Source: Procambarus clarkii
Taxonomy: Eukaryota; Arthropoda; Malacostraca; Decapoda; Cambaridae
Direction of reading: 5' to 3'
Length of the DNA: 64,000 nucleotides
Assembly (NCBI RefSeq): GCF_040958095.1
Contig: NC_091173.1
Coordinates: 16,660,530 to 16,724,529 of the forward strand
Shown here one piece after another: positions 1-22,168 of this stretch (positions are counted from its first letter, which is position 1; each line of letters starts with the position of its first letter). The translations under genes and the position numbers were made by a program. Under the pieces are notes generated by a model, which was not told where the DNA came from, searched no databases, and saw only the letters and a program-made list of their open reading frames with translations.

Positions 1-110
1 TTCTTCGCGGCAGGGGATCGTATTCCAGGGACCATAGGATTAAGGACTTGCCCGAAACGCTACGCGTACTAGTGGCTGTACAAGAATGTAACAACTCTTG
101 TATATATCTC

Positions 111-140
<30 letters not shown>
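1..140 (+). repeat. 3' end of an interspersed retroposon with poly(A) tail
   Basis: Sequence up to 110 ends in tgtatatatctc and a run of about 30 A (110-139). The unique stretch resembles a high-copy element tail I associate with decapod genomes; the family is not certain. Its 5' part lies outside the window. Confidence 0.5.
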
Positions 141-141
<1 letters not shown>

Positions 142-770
142 TGACGAGAAAAGTAGGTGGTATTGCAGTCTCTAGGCAGATAGAATGCCAATCAAATAAA
201 ATAATAAAAAAATAAATAAAAAAAAAAGGAAAAAAAAGTTAAATTGCAAGTTGTCTTCACAGTAAGGTAAACTGTAGGATAAAGCAGAGGGAAAAACCAT
301 TTAAAAATACAGTACTGTACTTTACTTTGATAGAAAAATGAAATTAAACAAATTACAAAACAAAATATCCAGGCTTGGCTCTAATACAAAGTGTGCAAAA
401 CAAACAAGATGAGCAATCAAATTTACGTTACGTTAATGTGCAAATAAAATATGGTGCAGGAATACTGTGAGTCAAACTGAATAGCTCTGTTACCACACCG
501 GGGTATGTCAACAGGTCTACTCAGCAGAGCACCCAGGAGTAATCTGAATCTTAGTGGGCTAGGCAGCCCAATATATACACGATAACGGCCGTGTAGATGG
601 CGCTGGGTCCTTCTTTAACTATTAACCGGCTCTTAAACTGCTTGTTTCGGATGGCGTGAGCTCCCAGCGACCCAGGTGCGAGGTGGGGTGACGGGCAGTG
701 GTGAAGCGGTAGGTAGACTGGTGGTATTGTCTAGACGTCTGGAAAATAGTTGTTGTTGTTTTGGCTGCAG
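141..770. other. No gene recognised; AT-rich, with an A-rich patch
   Basis: A-rich patch at 195-240. Nothing coding or structured could be supported in the rest. Confidence 0.5.
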
Positions 771-779
771 TTCTTTATT

Positions 780-864
780 AAATAGACGTGATATGATAGA
801 ATAAGTGAAATAGACGTGATATGATAGAATAAGTGAAATAGACGTGATATGATAGAATAAGTGA
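780..864 (+). repeat. 28-bp tandem repeat, three copies
   Basis: The unit aatagacgtgatatgataga plus ataagtga is repeated three times with no visible difference, so it is probably recent. Confidence 0.9.
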
Positions 865-1285
865 GGATGGAGCAGGCCAAATCTCTTCCTAGAGATTTTA
901 CCGTGACAATATAATGTATATAATAATTACATACATACACTGTATACAGTATATATGTCATATCGAATACCCAGAGTTGCCTAACCAGCCGAATTTTTGT
1001 GAAATATATATTTTTTCCAAGATGTTTTCTTATGAAATTATAAAGTTTTCATTGTATTATATATGATTGCAGTTTTATATTGAGTCAAAACTAACTTAGA
1101 AATTTTATCAAACCTAACCTAACCTAACATAACTAAGTTAGTAACTCATGTTCCTAATATACAGTAATAGATTATTATTGTTAGAAATGAACCAATCTCG
1201 AAAGAAATATTTGAAAATAACAAAAATCATTTGGCCTGTTGGACAAATCGAATCATACATACTAGGTCAATTACCGAGGTTCTGG

Positions 1286-1294
1286 CTATTAGGC

Positions 1295-1354
<60 letters not shown>
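1286..1354. repeat. (AT)n microsatellite
   Basis: About 34 uninterrupted AT units, next to the left end of a fold-back element. Confidence 0.97.
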
Positions 1355-1357
<3 letters not shown>

Positions 1358-1358
1358 G

Positions 1359-1767
1359 TACCTAGTAGCCAGAATGCACTTCTCGGGCTACTATGCAAAG
1401 TTCGATTTGCCTAATAGGCCAAGTGATTTTCTTTCTTTTTTTTCAAAATATTGTTTCCATTTGGTTTATATGAAATATTATTATTATATTATGACATAAA
1501 TTATTGATTTTGTTATGTTAGTTTAGAATAAGTAAAGATAGGTTAGGTAGGGTTGGTTAGGTTTGGTCATATATCTACGTTAGTTTTAACTCAAATTAAG
1601 TAAAATAAACTCATACATAATGAAATGAATACCTTTATCAATTCATAAGAAAATAAATTAGAAAAATATTTAAATTTAGGAAAATTTGGCTTATTAGGCA
1701 AATCGAGCCTTGCATGGTAGGCCGAGAAGTGCGTTCTGGCTACTAGGAAGTGCGTTCTGGCTACTAG
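1359..1767. mobile_element. Fold-back (MITE-like) element with ~60-bp terminal inverted repeats
   Basis: The left end cctagtagccagaatgcact (1359 on) is matched in reverse complement by the right end to about 1767 over about 60 bases with a few mismatches. The interior is AT-rich and non-coding and includes a TTAGG-like run near 1545. The right terminus is followed by two further copies of its last ~20 bases (gaagtgcgttctggctacta). No transposase is present, so it is non-autonomous. Confidence 0.7.
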
Positions 1768-1851
1768 GAAGTGCGTTCTAGCATATACATATTGCTAAAT
1801 ATATGCATATGCATATATTTAGCATATGCATATATGCATATGCATTTCTTG

Positions 1852-2000
1852 CAGGTCGGTGTTCAATCCCTGACCGTCCAAGTGGTTGGGCACCATTCAT
1901 TTCCCCCCCCCTGTCCCGTTCCAAATCCCTATCCTGACCCTTTCCAAGTGCTCTATAGTAGTATTGGCTTGGCACTTTCCCCTGGTATGTCCCTCCCTCC
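1852..2000 (+). repeat. SINE-like interspersed repeat
   Basis: A B-box-like ggtcggtgttcaatccctga is followed by a conserved block ending ttggcttggcactttcccct. The layout matches an abundant decapod SINE. The head is incomplete. Confidence 0.5.
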
Positions 2001-2572
2001 CGGGACACTCGAACCACGGACCACATACTGTACCAACATAACCAACTGTAAGCAACATTACAACATAACCAACATTACATACCAACTGTAACTCTACCTA
2101 CTGAACCACCAACGGGAAGGCCTAATAAGGTGCCAAGTATATCAACACAAAATAGAACACGTAACAAGGGATAAAAATTGGATATGTTTATTTTCATAAA
2201 GGCATGGGTAAAATATGGTTTGGGAAATTGGATTGATGATTTAAAGAGCAGATAACCAGGTAACACGATATAGACGTAGGCTCTCTGGATTATTTTGAAG
2301 ATATGGTGGCGCAGCTGCTGCTGCTTAATACAACTATCTTGATACAGTATGTGTACGCTTCATTAATGATGAAGGTTTGCTTGCAAGGGCTTTATTCAGT
2401 CTCAATAGATACGTAGGACTTGCAGTTTCTAAAGGTAAACGAAGGAGAAGTGAGAATGTGGGTTAAGGCCATTTATTTCCATTTATTTGAGGGATGGTGT
2501 ACAACTATACTCTATATTTAGTATCTATTTGATACTACTAATGCGTGTGTACTTATTCCATTAAAGTAGGTT
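2001..2572. other. No gene recognised
   Basis: Contains a short repeat of accaacataacc-like words (2030-2090) and otherwise ordinary AT-rich sequence downstream of the IR gene. Confidence 0.5.
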
Positions 2573-2578
2573 TTTATT
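2573..2578 (-). promoter_or_regulatory. Candidate polyadenylation signal of the IR gene
   Basis: AATAAA on the minus strand, 57 bases after the IR stop codon. Position and form fit a polyA signal, but the hexamer is common in this AT-rich DNA. Confidence 0.4.
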
Positions 2579-2634
2579 TTGCATTGCAATGATATGCGTG
2601 TTACCAATAAATTACTGCCAATAACGGTTGGTAT

Positions 2635-13410
<10,776 letters not shown>

Positions 13411-13930
13411 CTGCAACACATTCCTTTTTATATAAACGATTATATGAGAGCTGTGTTATCATAAATATTAGTATATTACAAACGTCCACGCTCCATCACA
13501 TCGATACGACCTCAAGTGTTCGTATCATTGTTTTTGTCGAAAGGGGGGTTCGAATCCACGCTGGTCTGACAGTTTTGAATGTGTTGTTACTCGTGTTAAG
13601 TACCTTTGGTATCGTATCTGTTAATGCTATGTAAAGTGCTATTATATGAATTCGATTAGATATTCTATATTTCTGCCCGAGAGAACATATTGGATAAATT
13701 AAACGGGAGAATTCGATCACTTTATTATGTGCTACTAGTGACTGAGGGGTTGAGCTCCTGTGTCGTGTTTAGAAGGGACGGGGTTCGAAACCATGCTTCA
13801 CTGGTGGATTGTTGGGATTCACATCGATATACAAGTACTGAGATACATAAATTGTCCCAATAGTGATATTAAGAGGGTTATAATTGGCCGTTTCCTTATA
13901 TAATCTCTGAAAAGTGGGGGACAGTAAGCC
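13411..13930. other. Upstream region of the IR gene
   Basis: No clear TATA or initiator can be assigned; a 5' untranslated exon may lie here. Two stretches (13540-13570, 13780-13800) resemble worn SINE B boxes. Confidence 0.4.
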
Positions 13931-13934
13931 TGTT

Positions 13935-14145
13935 AGGATTATAGCCTAGGCCAATTACTGACGACCTTCCCAGCATGCAACCGGCAACAGCTGACTAACT
14001 CCCAGGTACCCATTTACTGCTAGGTGACCAGAGGCATCAGGTGAGAGGAAACGTGTCCAGCCATTTCTATCCAGGCCGGGGTCGATCCTTCCTTCCTACG
14101 TCCTTGGCCTTGGACGTAGATCACTGCGCTACAGGACCCATATAA
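13935..14145 (-). repeat. tRNA-derived SINE
   Basis: Reverse orientation: the body (caggtacccatttactgctagg) is followed by a tRNA-like head with worn A and B boxes near 14080-14140. Same family as the copies at 56740 and 57250. Confidence 0.75.
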
Positions 14146-14261
14146 ATATTAAGACAATAATTTAATAGCACTGAAATAGAAGAACATAAAACAATTATTA
14201 CAGAGAATTGATATGATTTGTTTCCCGCGCTGTTTACCTGTAGTTTCTAGTTAAAAGTCAG

Positions 14262-14445
14262 TCACACTCAGACAGGAGAGAACAGTGCTGCTTCTGGACG
14301 AGGTGGGGCTACACTGACTGTCTAGTCGCAGGCAGGAAAGAGCAGAGATGCTTCAGGAGGGGGTAGGGCTATAATGTCCGTACTGTCATAGCCAGGAGAG
14401 AGTAGAGGTGATGCTGGAAAGGCGGTGGGAGCCACACTGTTCATC
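14262..14445 (+). repeat. ~60-bp degenerate tandem repeat, three copies
   Basis: Three diverged copies around (c)aggagagarcag...gatgctt...gtggggcta...actgt. Confidence 0.65.
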
Positions 14446-14593
14446 TTCAACTACCACCACAGTTCAGGACCCTGTCCGCCAGTCATGCGCACACGAAACC
14501 TCCGTTTCAACTCCCAAGAAATGAAAGCGAAATTGACCTGAAGAGGCGAGCAATTACGCGTCATTTTAATTGTCAGAGAGTCAGTCTCAGTCT

Positions 14594-15057
<464 letters not shown>

Positions 15058-15087
15058 CTTTTTCTTTTTCTTTTTCTTTCTGTGTGT

Positions 15088-15250
15088 GTGTATACTCACC
15101 TAGTTGTGCTTGCGGGGGTTGAGCTCTGCTCTTTCGGCCCGTCTCTCAACTGTTACTAACTACTAACTAATTATTATTATTCCACACATCCCCAGGAAGC
15201 AGCCCGTTGGGTACATGCCCACAGGAATCAGGGTTGCAAAGTCCAGCCTC
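15088..15250 (+). repeat. Retroposon 3' fragment of a decapod family
   Basis: Starts tactcacctagttgtgcttg, cgggggttgagctctgctct. The same block recurs at 56965 and 57414 and, reversed, near 49852, so it is a multicopy element in this window. Confidence 0.75.
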
Positions 15251-16180
15251 AGGCATACATTCTAATTTATAGATACATATGTATTATTTCCCTCAAAGAT
15301 GCTACATAAAATGAGAGGTAATCCTCTGAAAAGTGTGAGCTCCCAAGCTGGTCTCAAGATGTGCCGGGACCGGCTAGCTCTTTAGCACCATAGGATATGT
15401 ATGGAATACTAGAGTGGTCTGCCTGGTCGCTACTTTCCCACGTGAATAGTAAACAAAGGCTAATTAGGGTTTGGTGGCGCAGCGCGTTCCTTGTTGGGGG
15501 TAAGTAAAGTGGGGGGGGGGGGAAGCTGATGGTAACTAATTGGTTATAATTGTGATCACTACACGTTCACTAGTTTTGTTTCTGTTCTTGAAACGTATAA
15601 CACTGTTCACTTGTGCTTACGAACAGGAAAGTTTAGGCTCTTGGGACCACCTCTTCACAATCAAGCATTTGAAGCAATTTTACTAGTTTTTTGTTTATCT
15701 TTTCTAGAAGTTATGGATTGCATTTGTGAGCAGCACCTCTTTGTCTAGTCCATGTCAAGTGTTTACTGCTTGCACAGTGAGTTCATGTGTTTACTGCTTA
15801 CATAGTGACTGCATATTATCTTGCATTTCCGTGGCCCATCTGGGTATGCAGTTTCCAACTATGTATACCTCGTGTTCTGCTTCTCTGTACCCGGAACATT
15901 ATATCTTTATATACGTTGTCTATGCTTCAGTATTGTGTACGTCAAATTCATATATCCTCTGATTATTCTCTTCCCCAGTGTTAGTAGTTTCAGACCCCCT
16001 TGACCATTCATTAAATATAGCTCATGTATTGTGCAAGTATAATAGGATTCGCGCATATATATACACGCATACACGTTGTTCAAGATAGAGGAACTAATAG
16101 GTGGATATGGGGGACACGATGCTAGATAAAAAATTGATGACAGAATCAGTACACAAGTATTGAATCTGTGCACATGTAAA
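15251..16180. other. No gene recognised
   Basis: Ordinary AT-rich intergenic sequence with a G run at 15511. Tracts such as tgtttactgcttrca recur near 15760-15800. Confidence 0.5.
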
Positions 16181-16184
16181 ACCC

Positions 16185-16565
16185 GTGGGGCTGGGCCTAG
16201 GAGCTCGAACTCGCGTACTTAGTGATATCATTCTTTCCATAGAAGTGTTCCCAGTTATCAATGAATGCTATTGCATAGGCTTTACAATATTTGTTAAGTC
16301 GGCAAATGATTCCAATTGTCCTAGACAGCCATTCATTTTCCAACTACTATCCTTAGAAAAATGCTACGAAACAAATGGGCAAAGTTTCTTTCACCCTGAA
16401 TGCCCCTGTTACCTAGCAGTAAATAGGTACCTGGGTGTTAGTCAGCTGTCACGGGCTGCTTCCTGGGGGTGGAGGCCTGGTCGAGGACCGGGCCGCGGGG
16501 ACACTAAAAAAGCCCCGAAATCATCTCAAGATAACCTCAAGAATCTCAAGAAGATGATCCTTACT
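16185..16565 (+). repeat. tRNA-derived SINE, nearly full length
   Basis: A worn head near 16185-16215 is followed at 16370 by the body aaatgggcaaagtttctttc, the cctgttacctagcagtaaat block and the tail aaatcatctcaagataacct. It ends before the satellite array. Confidence 0.75.
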
Positions 16566-16730
16566 CATTGGCTGGTTTAAACGTCTCGCGCCTAACTCCT
16601 CTTGCATTATCATCTCCCGCACATAATAACGTGATTTATCCCATTACCAGCCATACTGTTGTTCATATTGCTTATGATATCCCCAATTTTCGTTCCTGGA
16701 TAACAAATTCTTAATATATTTTCCCTATAT

Positions 16731-19700
16731 CGCCCGATTTTTGGGCGCTAGCGGATAAAGTCGCACGATTTTCGCCGCTATCGGGCAAAAATCGGGCGAT
16801 TTTCGACGCTAGCGGCCAAAAATCGGGCGAATTTTCGCCGCTAGCAGCCAAAAATTTCGCAATTTTCGCAGGTAGCGGCCAAAAATCGGGCAAATTTCGC
16901 CGCAAGCGGGCAAAATTCGCGCGATTTTCGCCGCTAACGGGCTAAAATCGGGCGATTTTCGCCGCTAGCGGCCAAAAATCGCGCGATTTTCGCCGGTAGC
17001 GGCCAAAAATCGGGCGAATTTTCGCCGCTAGCGGCCAAAAATCGGGCGATTTTCGCCGCTAGCGGCCAAAAATCGCGCGATTTTCGCCGGTAGCGGCCAA
17101 AAATCGGGCGAATTTTCGCCGCTAGCGGCCAAAAATCGGGCGATTTTCGCCGCTAGCGGCCAAAAATCGGGCGATTTTCGCCGGTAGCGGCCAAAAATCG
17201 GGCGAATTTTCGCCGCTAGCGGCCAAAAATCGGGCGATTTTCGCCGCTAGCGGCCAAAAATCGGGCGATTTTCGCCGCTAGCGGCCAAAAATCGGGCGAT
17301 TTTCGCTGCTAGCGGCCAAAAACCGTGCGATTTTCGCAGCTGGCTGCCAAAAATCGCACGATTTTCGCAGGTAGAGGTAAAAAATTGCGCGATTTTCGCC
17401 GCTAGCGGCCAAAAATCGTGCGAATTTCGCCGCTAGCGGCCAAAAATCGGGCGATTTTCGCCACTAGCGGCCAAAAATCGTGCGAATTTCGCCGCTAGCG
17501 GCCAAAAACCGTGCGATTTTCGCAGCTGGCGGGCAAAAATCGCGCGATTTTCGCCGCTAGCGCCCAAAAACCGAGCGATTTTCGCCGCTAGCGGGCAAAA
17601 ATCGCGCGATTTTCGCCGCTAGCGCCCAAAAACCGAGCGATTTTCGCCGTTAGCGGGCAAAAATCGCGCGATTTTAGCAGGTAGCGGCCAAAAATCGCGC
17701 GATTTTCGCCGCTAGCGTCCAAAATTCCGGCGATTTTCGTCACTACCGGGGCAAAAACCTGGCGATTTTCGCCGCTAGCGGCCTAATATCGCGCGATTTT
17801 TGGCCGCTAGCGGCGAAAATCGCACGGTTTTTGGGCGCTAGCAGCGAAAATCGCGCGGTTTTTGGCCGCTAGCGGTAAAAATCGACCGACTTTCGCAGTT
17901 AGCGGCCAAAAATGGAGCTATTTTCACCGCTAGCGGCCAAAAATCGGGCGATTTTCGCTGCTAGCGGCCAAAAATCGTGCTAATTTCGCCGCTAGCGGCC
18001 AAAAATCGTGCGAATTTCGCCACAAGCGGGCAAAAATCGTTCGATTTTCGCAGCTAGCGGCCAAAATCGTGCGAATTTTGCCCCTAACGGCAAAATTCCC
18101 CCTATTTTTGGCCGCTAGCGGCGAAAATCGCGCAATTTTTCGCCGCTAGCGGCGAAAATCGCTCGCGGCCAAAATTCGCACGAAAAATTCGCTCGCGGCG
18201 AATTATGCACGATTTTCGCCGGTAGCGGCTAAAATCGCTCGATTTTTGGCCGCTACCGGCGAAAATCGTGCGAATTTCGCCGCTAGTGGCCAAAAATGGT
18301 GCGAATATCGCCGCTAGCGGCCAAAAATCGTACGAATTTCGCCGCTAGCGGTCAAAAATCGCGCGATTTTCGCCGCTAGCGGCCAAAAACCATGCGATTT
18401 TCGCTGCTACCTGCCAAGAACCGCGCGATTTTCGCAGCTGGCGGGCAAAAATCGCGCGATTTTCGCCGCTACCGGCCAAAAATCGGGCGATTTTCGCCGC
18501 TAGCGGCCAAAAACCGCGTGATTTTCGCCGCTAGCGGCCAAATATCGGGCGATTTTCGCCGCTACCGGCCAAAAATCGCCCGATTTTCGCCGCTAGCGGC
18601 AAAAATCGCCCGATTTTTGCCCTCCAGCGGCGAAATTCGCCCGATTTTTGCCCGCTACCGGCGAAAATCCCCCGATTTTTGCCCTCCAGCAGCGAAATTT
18701 GCTCGATTTTTGCCCGCTACCGGCAGAAATCGCGCGATTTTTGCCCGCTAGAGGCGAAAATCGCCCGATTTTTGGCCGCTAGCGGCGAAAATAGCCCCTG
18801 TTTTGGCCGCTAGCGGCGAAAATAGCCCCTGTTTTGGCCGCTAGCGGCGAAATTCGCACGATTTTTGGCCGCTAGTGGGGACATTCGCACGATTTTTGGC
18901 CGCTAGCGGCAAAAATCGACCGTTTTTGCCGCTTGCGGCCAAAAATCGAGCGATTTTCGCCGCTAGCGGCCAAAAATTGAGCCATTTTCGCCGCTAGCGG
19001 CGAAAATCGGGCGATTTTCGCCGCTAGCGGCCAAAAATCGGGCGAATTTTGCCGTTAGGGGGCAAAATACGCCAGATTTTGGCCGCTAGCGGCGAAAATA
19101 GCCCCTTTTTTGACCGCTAGCTGCGAAAGTCGGTCGATTTTTGTCGCTAGCGGCCAAAAACCGCGCGATTTTCGCTGCTAGCGACCAAAAACCGTGCGAT
19201 TTCCCCGCTAGCGGCCAAAAACCGCGCGATTTTCGCCGGTAGCGGGCAAAAATCGTTCGAATTTCGCCGCTGGAGTGCAAAAATCGGGCGATTTTCGCCG
19301 CTAGCGGCACAAATCGCGCGATTTTTGGCCCCTAGCGGCGAAATCGCACGGTTTTTGGCCGCTAGCGGCGAAAATCGCGCGGTTTTTGGCCGCTAACGGC
19401 GGAAATCGCGCGATTTTTGCCCGCCAGCGGCGAACATCGCACGGTTTTTGGCCGCTAGCAGCAAAAATCGCGCGGTTTTTGGCCGCTAGCGGTAAAAATC
19501 GACCCACTTTCGCAGCTAGCAGCCAAAAAATGGGCTATTTTCGCCGCTAGCGGCCAAAAATCGGGCGATTTTCGCCGCTAGCGGCCAAAAATCGGGCGAT
19601 TTTCGCCGCTAGCGGCCAAAAATCGTGCGAATTTCGCCGCTAGCGGGCAAAAATCGGTCGATTTTCGCCGCTAGCGGCCAAAATCGTGCGAATTTTGTCC

Positions 19701-22168
19701 CTAGCGGCAAAATTCGCTTGATTTTTGGCCGCTAACGGCGAAAATCGCACGGTTTTTGGCCGCTAGCAGCGAAAATCGCGCGATTTTCGCCGCTAGCGGC
19801 CAAAAATCGCGCGATTTTCGCCGCTAGCGGCCAAAAATCGGGCGAATTTTGCCGTTAGGGGGTAAAATACGCAAGATTTTGGCCGCTAGCGGCGAAAATA
19901 GCCCCTTTTTTGACCGCTAGCTGCGAAAGTCGGTCGATTTTTGTCGCTAGCGGCCAAAAACCGCGCGATTTTCGCTGCTAGCGGCCAAAAACCGTGCGAT
20001 TTCCCCGCTAGCGGCCAAAAACTGCGCGATTTTCGCCGGTAGCGGGCAAAAATCGTTCGAATTTCGCCGCTGGAGTGCAAAAATCGGGCTATTTTCGCCG
20101 CTAGCGGCCAAAAATCGGGCGATTTTCGCCGCTAGCGGCCAAAAATCGTGCGAATTTCGCCGCTAACGGGCAAAAATCTTTTGCCCGCTTTTGCCAAAAA
20201 TCAAAAATAAAAAATTAAAAATTTTTTGCCCCTAACGGCAAAATTCGCTTGATTTTTGGCCGCTAACGGCGAAAATCGCACGGTTTTTGGCCGCTAGCAG
20301 CGAAAGTCGCGCGAATTTCGCCGCTGGAGGGCAAAAATCGGGTGATTTTCGCTGCTAGCGGCCAAAAACCGTGCGATTTTCGAAAATCGCGCGATTTTCG
20401 CCGGTAGCGGGCAAAATTCGTGTGATTTTCGCCGCTAGCGGCCAAAAATTGACCGATTTTCAAAGCTAGCGGCCAAAAATCAGGCGATTTTCACCGCTAG
20501 CGGCCAAAATCAGGCGATTTTTCACCCTATCAGCCAAAAAATCGGGCGATTTTCAACGCTAGAGGCCGAAATAAAGCGATTTTTGCCGCTAGCGGCCAAA
20601 AACCGCGCTATTTTCGACGCTAGCGGGCAAAAATCGGGCGAATTTCGCCACTAGAGTGCAAAAATCGGGCGATTTTCGCCGCTAGCGGCAAAAATCGCGC
20701 GATTTTTGGCCGCTAGCAGCGAAATCGCACGGTTTTTGGCCGCAAGCTGCGAAAATCGCGCGCTTTTTGGCCGGTAGCGGCGGAAATCGCGCAATTTTTA
20801 CCCGCCAGCGGCGAAAATCGACCGATTATCGCCGCTAGCGACCAAAAAAGGGGCTATTTTCGCCGCTAGCGGCCAAAAATCGCGCTATTTTCGCCGCTAG
20901 CGGCCAAAAATCGTGCGAATTTCGTCGCTAGCGGCCAAAAATCGCTCGATTTTTGCCGCTAGCGGCCAAAAACAGTGCGATTTTCGCAGCTGGCTGCCAA
21001 AAATCGCGCTTTTTTCGCAGGTAAAGGCCAAAAATTGCGCGATTTTCGCCGCTAGCGGCCAAAACTCGTGCGATTTTCGCAGTTGGCGGGAAAAAATCGC
21101 GCGATTTTCGCCGCTAGCAGCGAAAATCGTCCGATTTTTTCCCTCCAGCGGCGAAATTCGCCCGATTTTTGCCCGCTACCGGCGAAAATCGCGCGATTTT
21201 TGGCCGGTAGCTGCGAAATTCGCACGATTTTTGGCCGCTAGCGGCGAAAATAGCCCCTTTTTTTGGCCGCTAGCTGCGAAAGTCGATCGATTTTTGCAGC
21301 TAGTGGCCAAAAACCGCACGATTTTCGCTGCTAGCGGCCAAAAATCGCGCGATTTTCGCCGGTAGCGGGCAAAAATCGGGCGAATTTCGCCGCTGGAGTG
21401 CAAAAATCGGGCGATTTTCGCCGCTGGATTAAAAAATCGCACGATTTGTGGCCGCTAGTGGCGAAAATCGCCCGATTTTTTTACGCTAGCGGCGAAAATC
21501 GCGCGATTTTTTGCCGCTACCTGCTAAAATCGCGCGATTTTTGCCCGCTAACGGTGAAAATCGCTCGGTTTTTGGGCGCTAGCGGCGAAAATAGCCCCTT
21601 TTTTGGACGCTAGCGGCGAAAGTCGGTCGATTTTTGCCGCTAGCGGCCAAAAACCGCACGATTTTCGCTGCTAGCGTCCAAAAACCGTGCGATTTTCGCC
21701 GCTAGCGGCCAAAAATCGCACGATTTTCGAGGGTAGCGGGCAAAAATTGGGCGAATTTCGCCGCTGGAGGGCAAAAAAAGGGCGATTTTCGCCGCTAGCA
21801 GCAAAAATCGCCAGATTTTTGCCTGCTAACGGCGAAAATCGCTCAGTTTTTGGGCGCTAGCAGCGAAAATCGCGCGATTTTTGCCCGCTAGAGGCGAAAA
21901 TCGCTCGATTTTTGCCCGCTAGCGGCGAAAATAGTCCCTTTTTTGGCCGCTAGCGGCAAAAGTCGGTCTATTTTTGCCGCTAGCGGCCAAAAACCGCGCG
22001 ATTTTCGCAGCGAAAAACCGTGCGATTTTTGCCGCTAGCGGCCAAAAACCGTGCGATTTTCGCAGCTGGCGGGCAAAAATCGCGCGATTTTCGTCGCTAG
22101 CGCCAAAAAACCGAGCGATTTTCGCCTCTAGCGGGCAAAAATCGTGCGATTTTCGCAGGTAGCGGCCA
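16731..22168. repeat. CpG-rich ~31-bp palindromic satellite array
   Basis: About 175 copies of a 30-31-base monomer, e.g. gcgattttcgccgctagcgg + ccaaaaatcgg. The core ccgctagcgg is a perfect palindrome and the cgatttt/aaaatcg arms flank it, so each monomer can nearly fold on itself. Both orientations occur and switch many times. Open reading frames in both strands (RFLPLAAKNRAIFAASGQK-like) come from the repeat and are not genes. Confidence 0.95.

Noticed and set aside
13411-13419. Three extra residues upstream of the IR ATG
   Set aside because: The triplet at 13419 is GTG, not ATG; in eukaryotes the ATG at 13410 directly before the signal peptide is the sound start.
18392-21442. Frames of 60-150 codons with AAKNRAIFAASGQK-like repeats on both strands
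   Set aside because: Come from the palindromic satellite; no start context, no splice signals, similar peptides on both strands as expected of a palindrome.
16731-22168. CRISPR-like array
   Set aside because: No unique spacers between repeats, unit far too variable, eukaryotic context.
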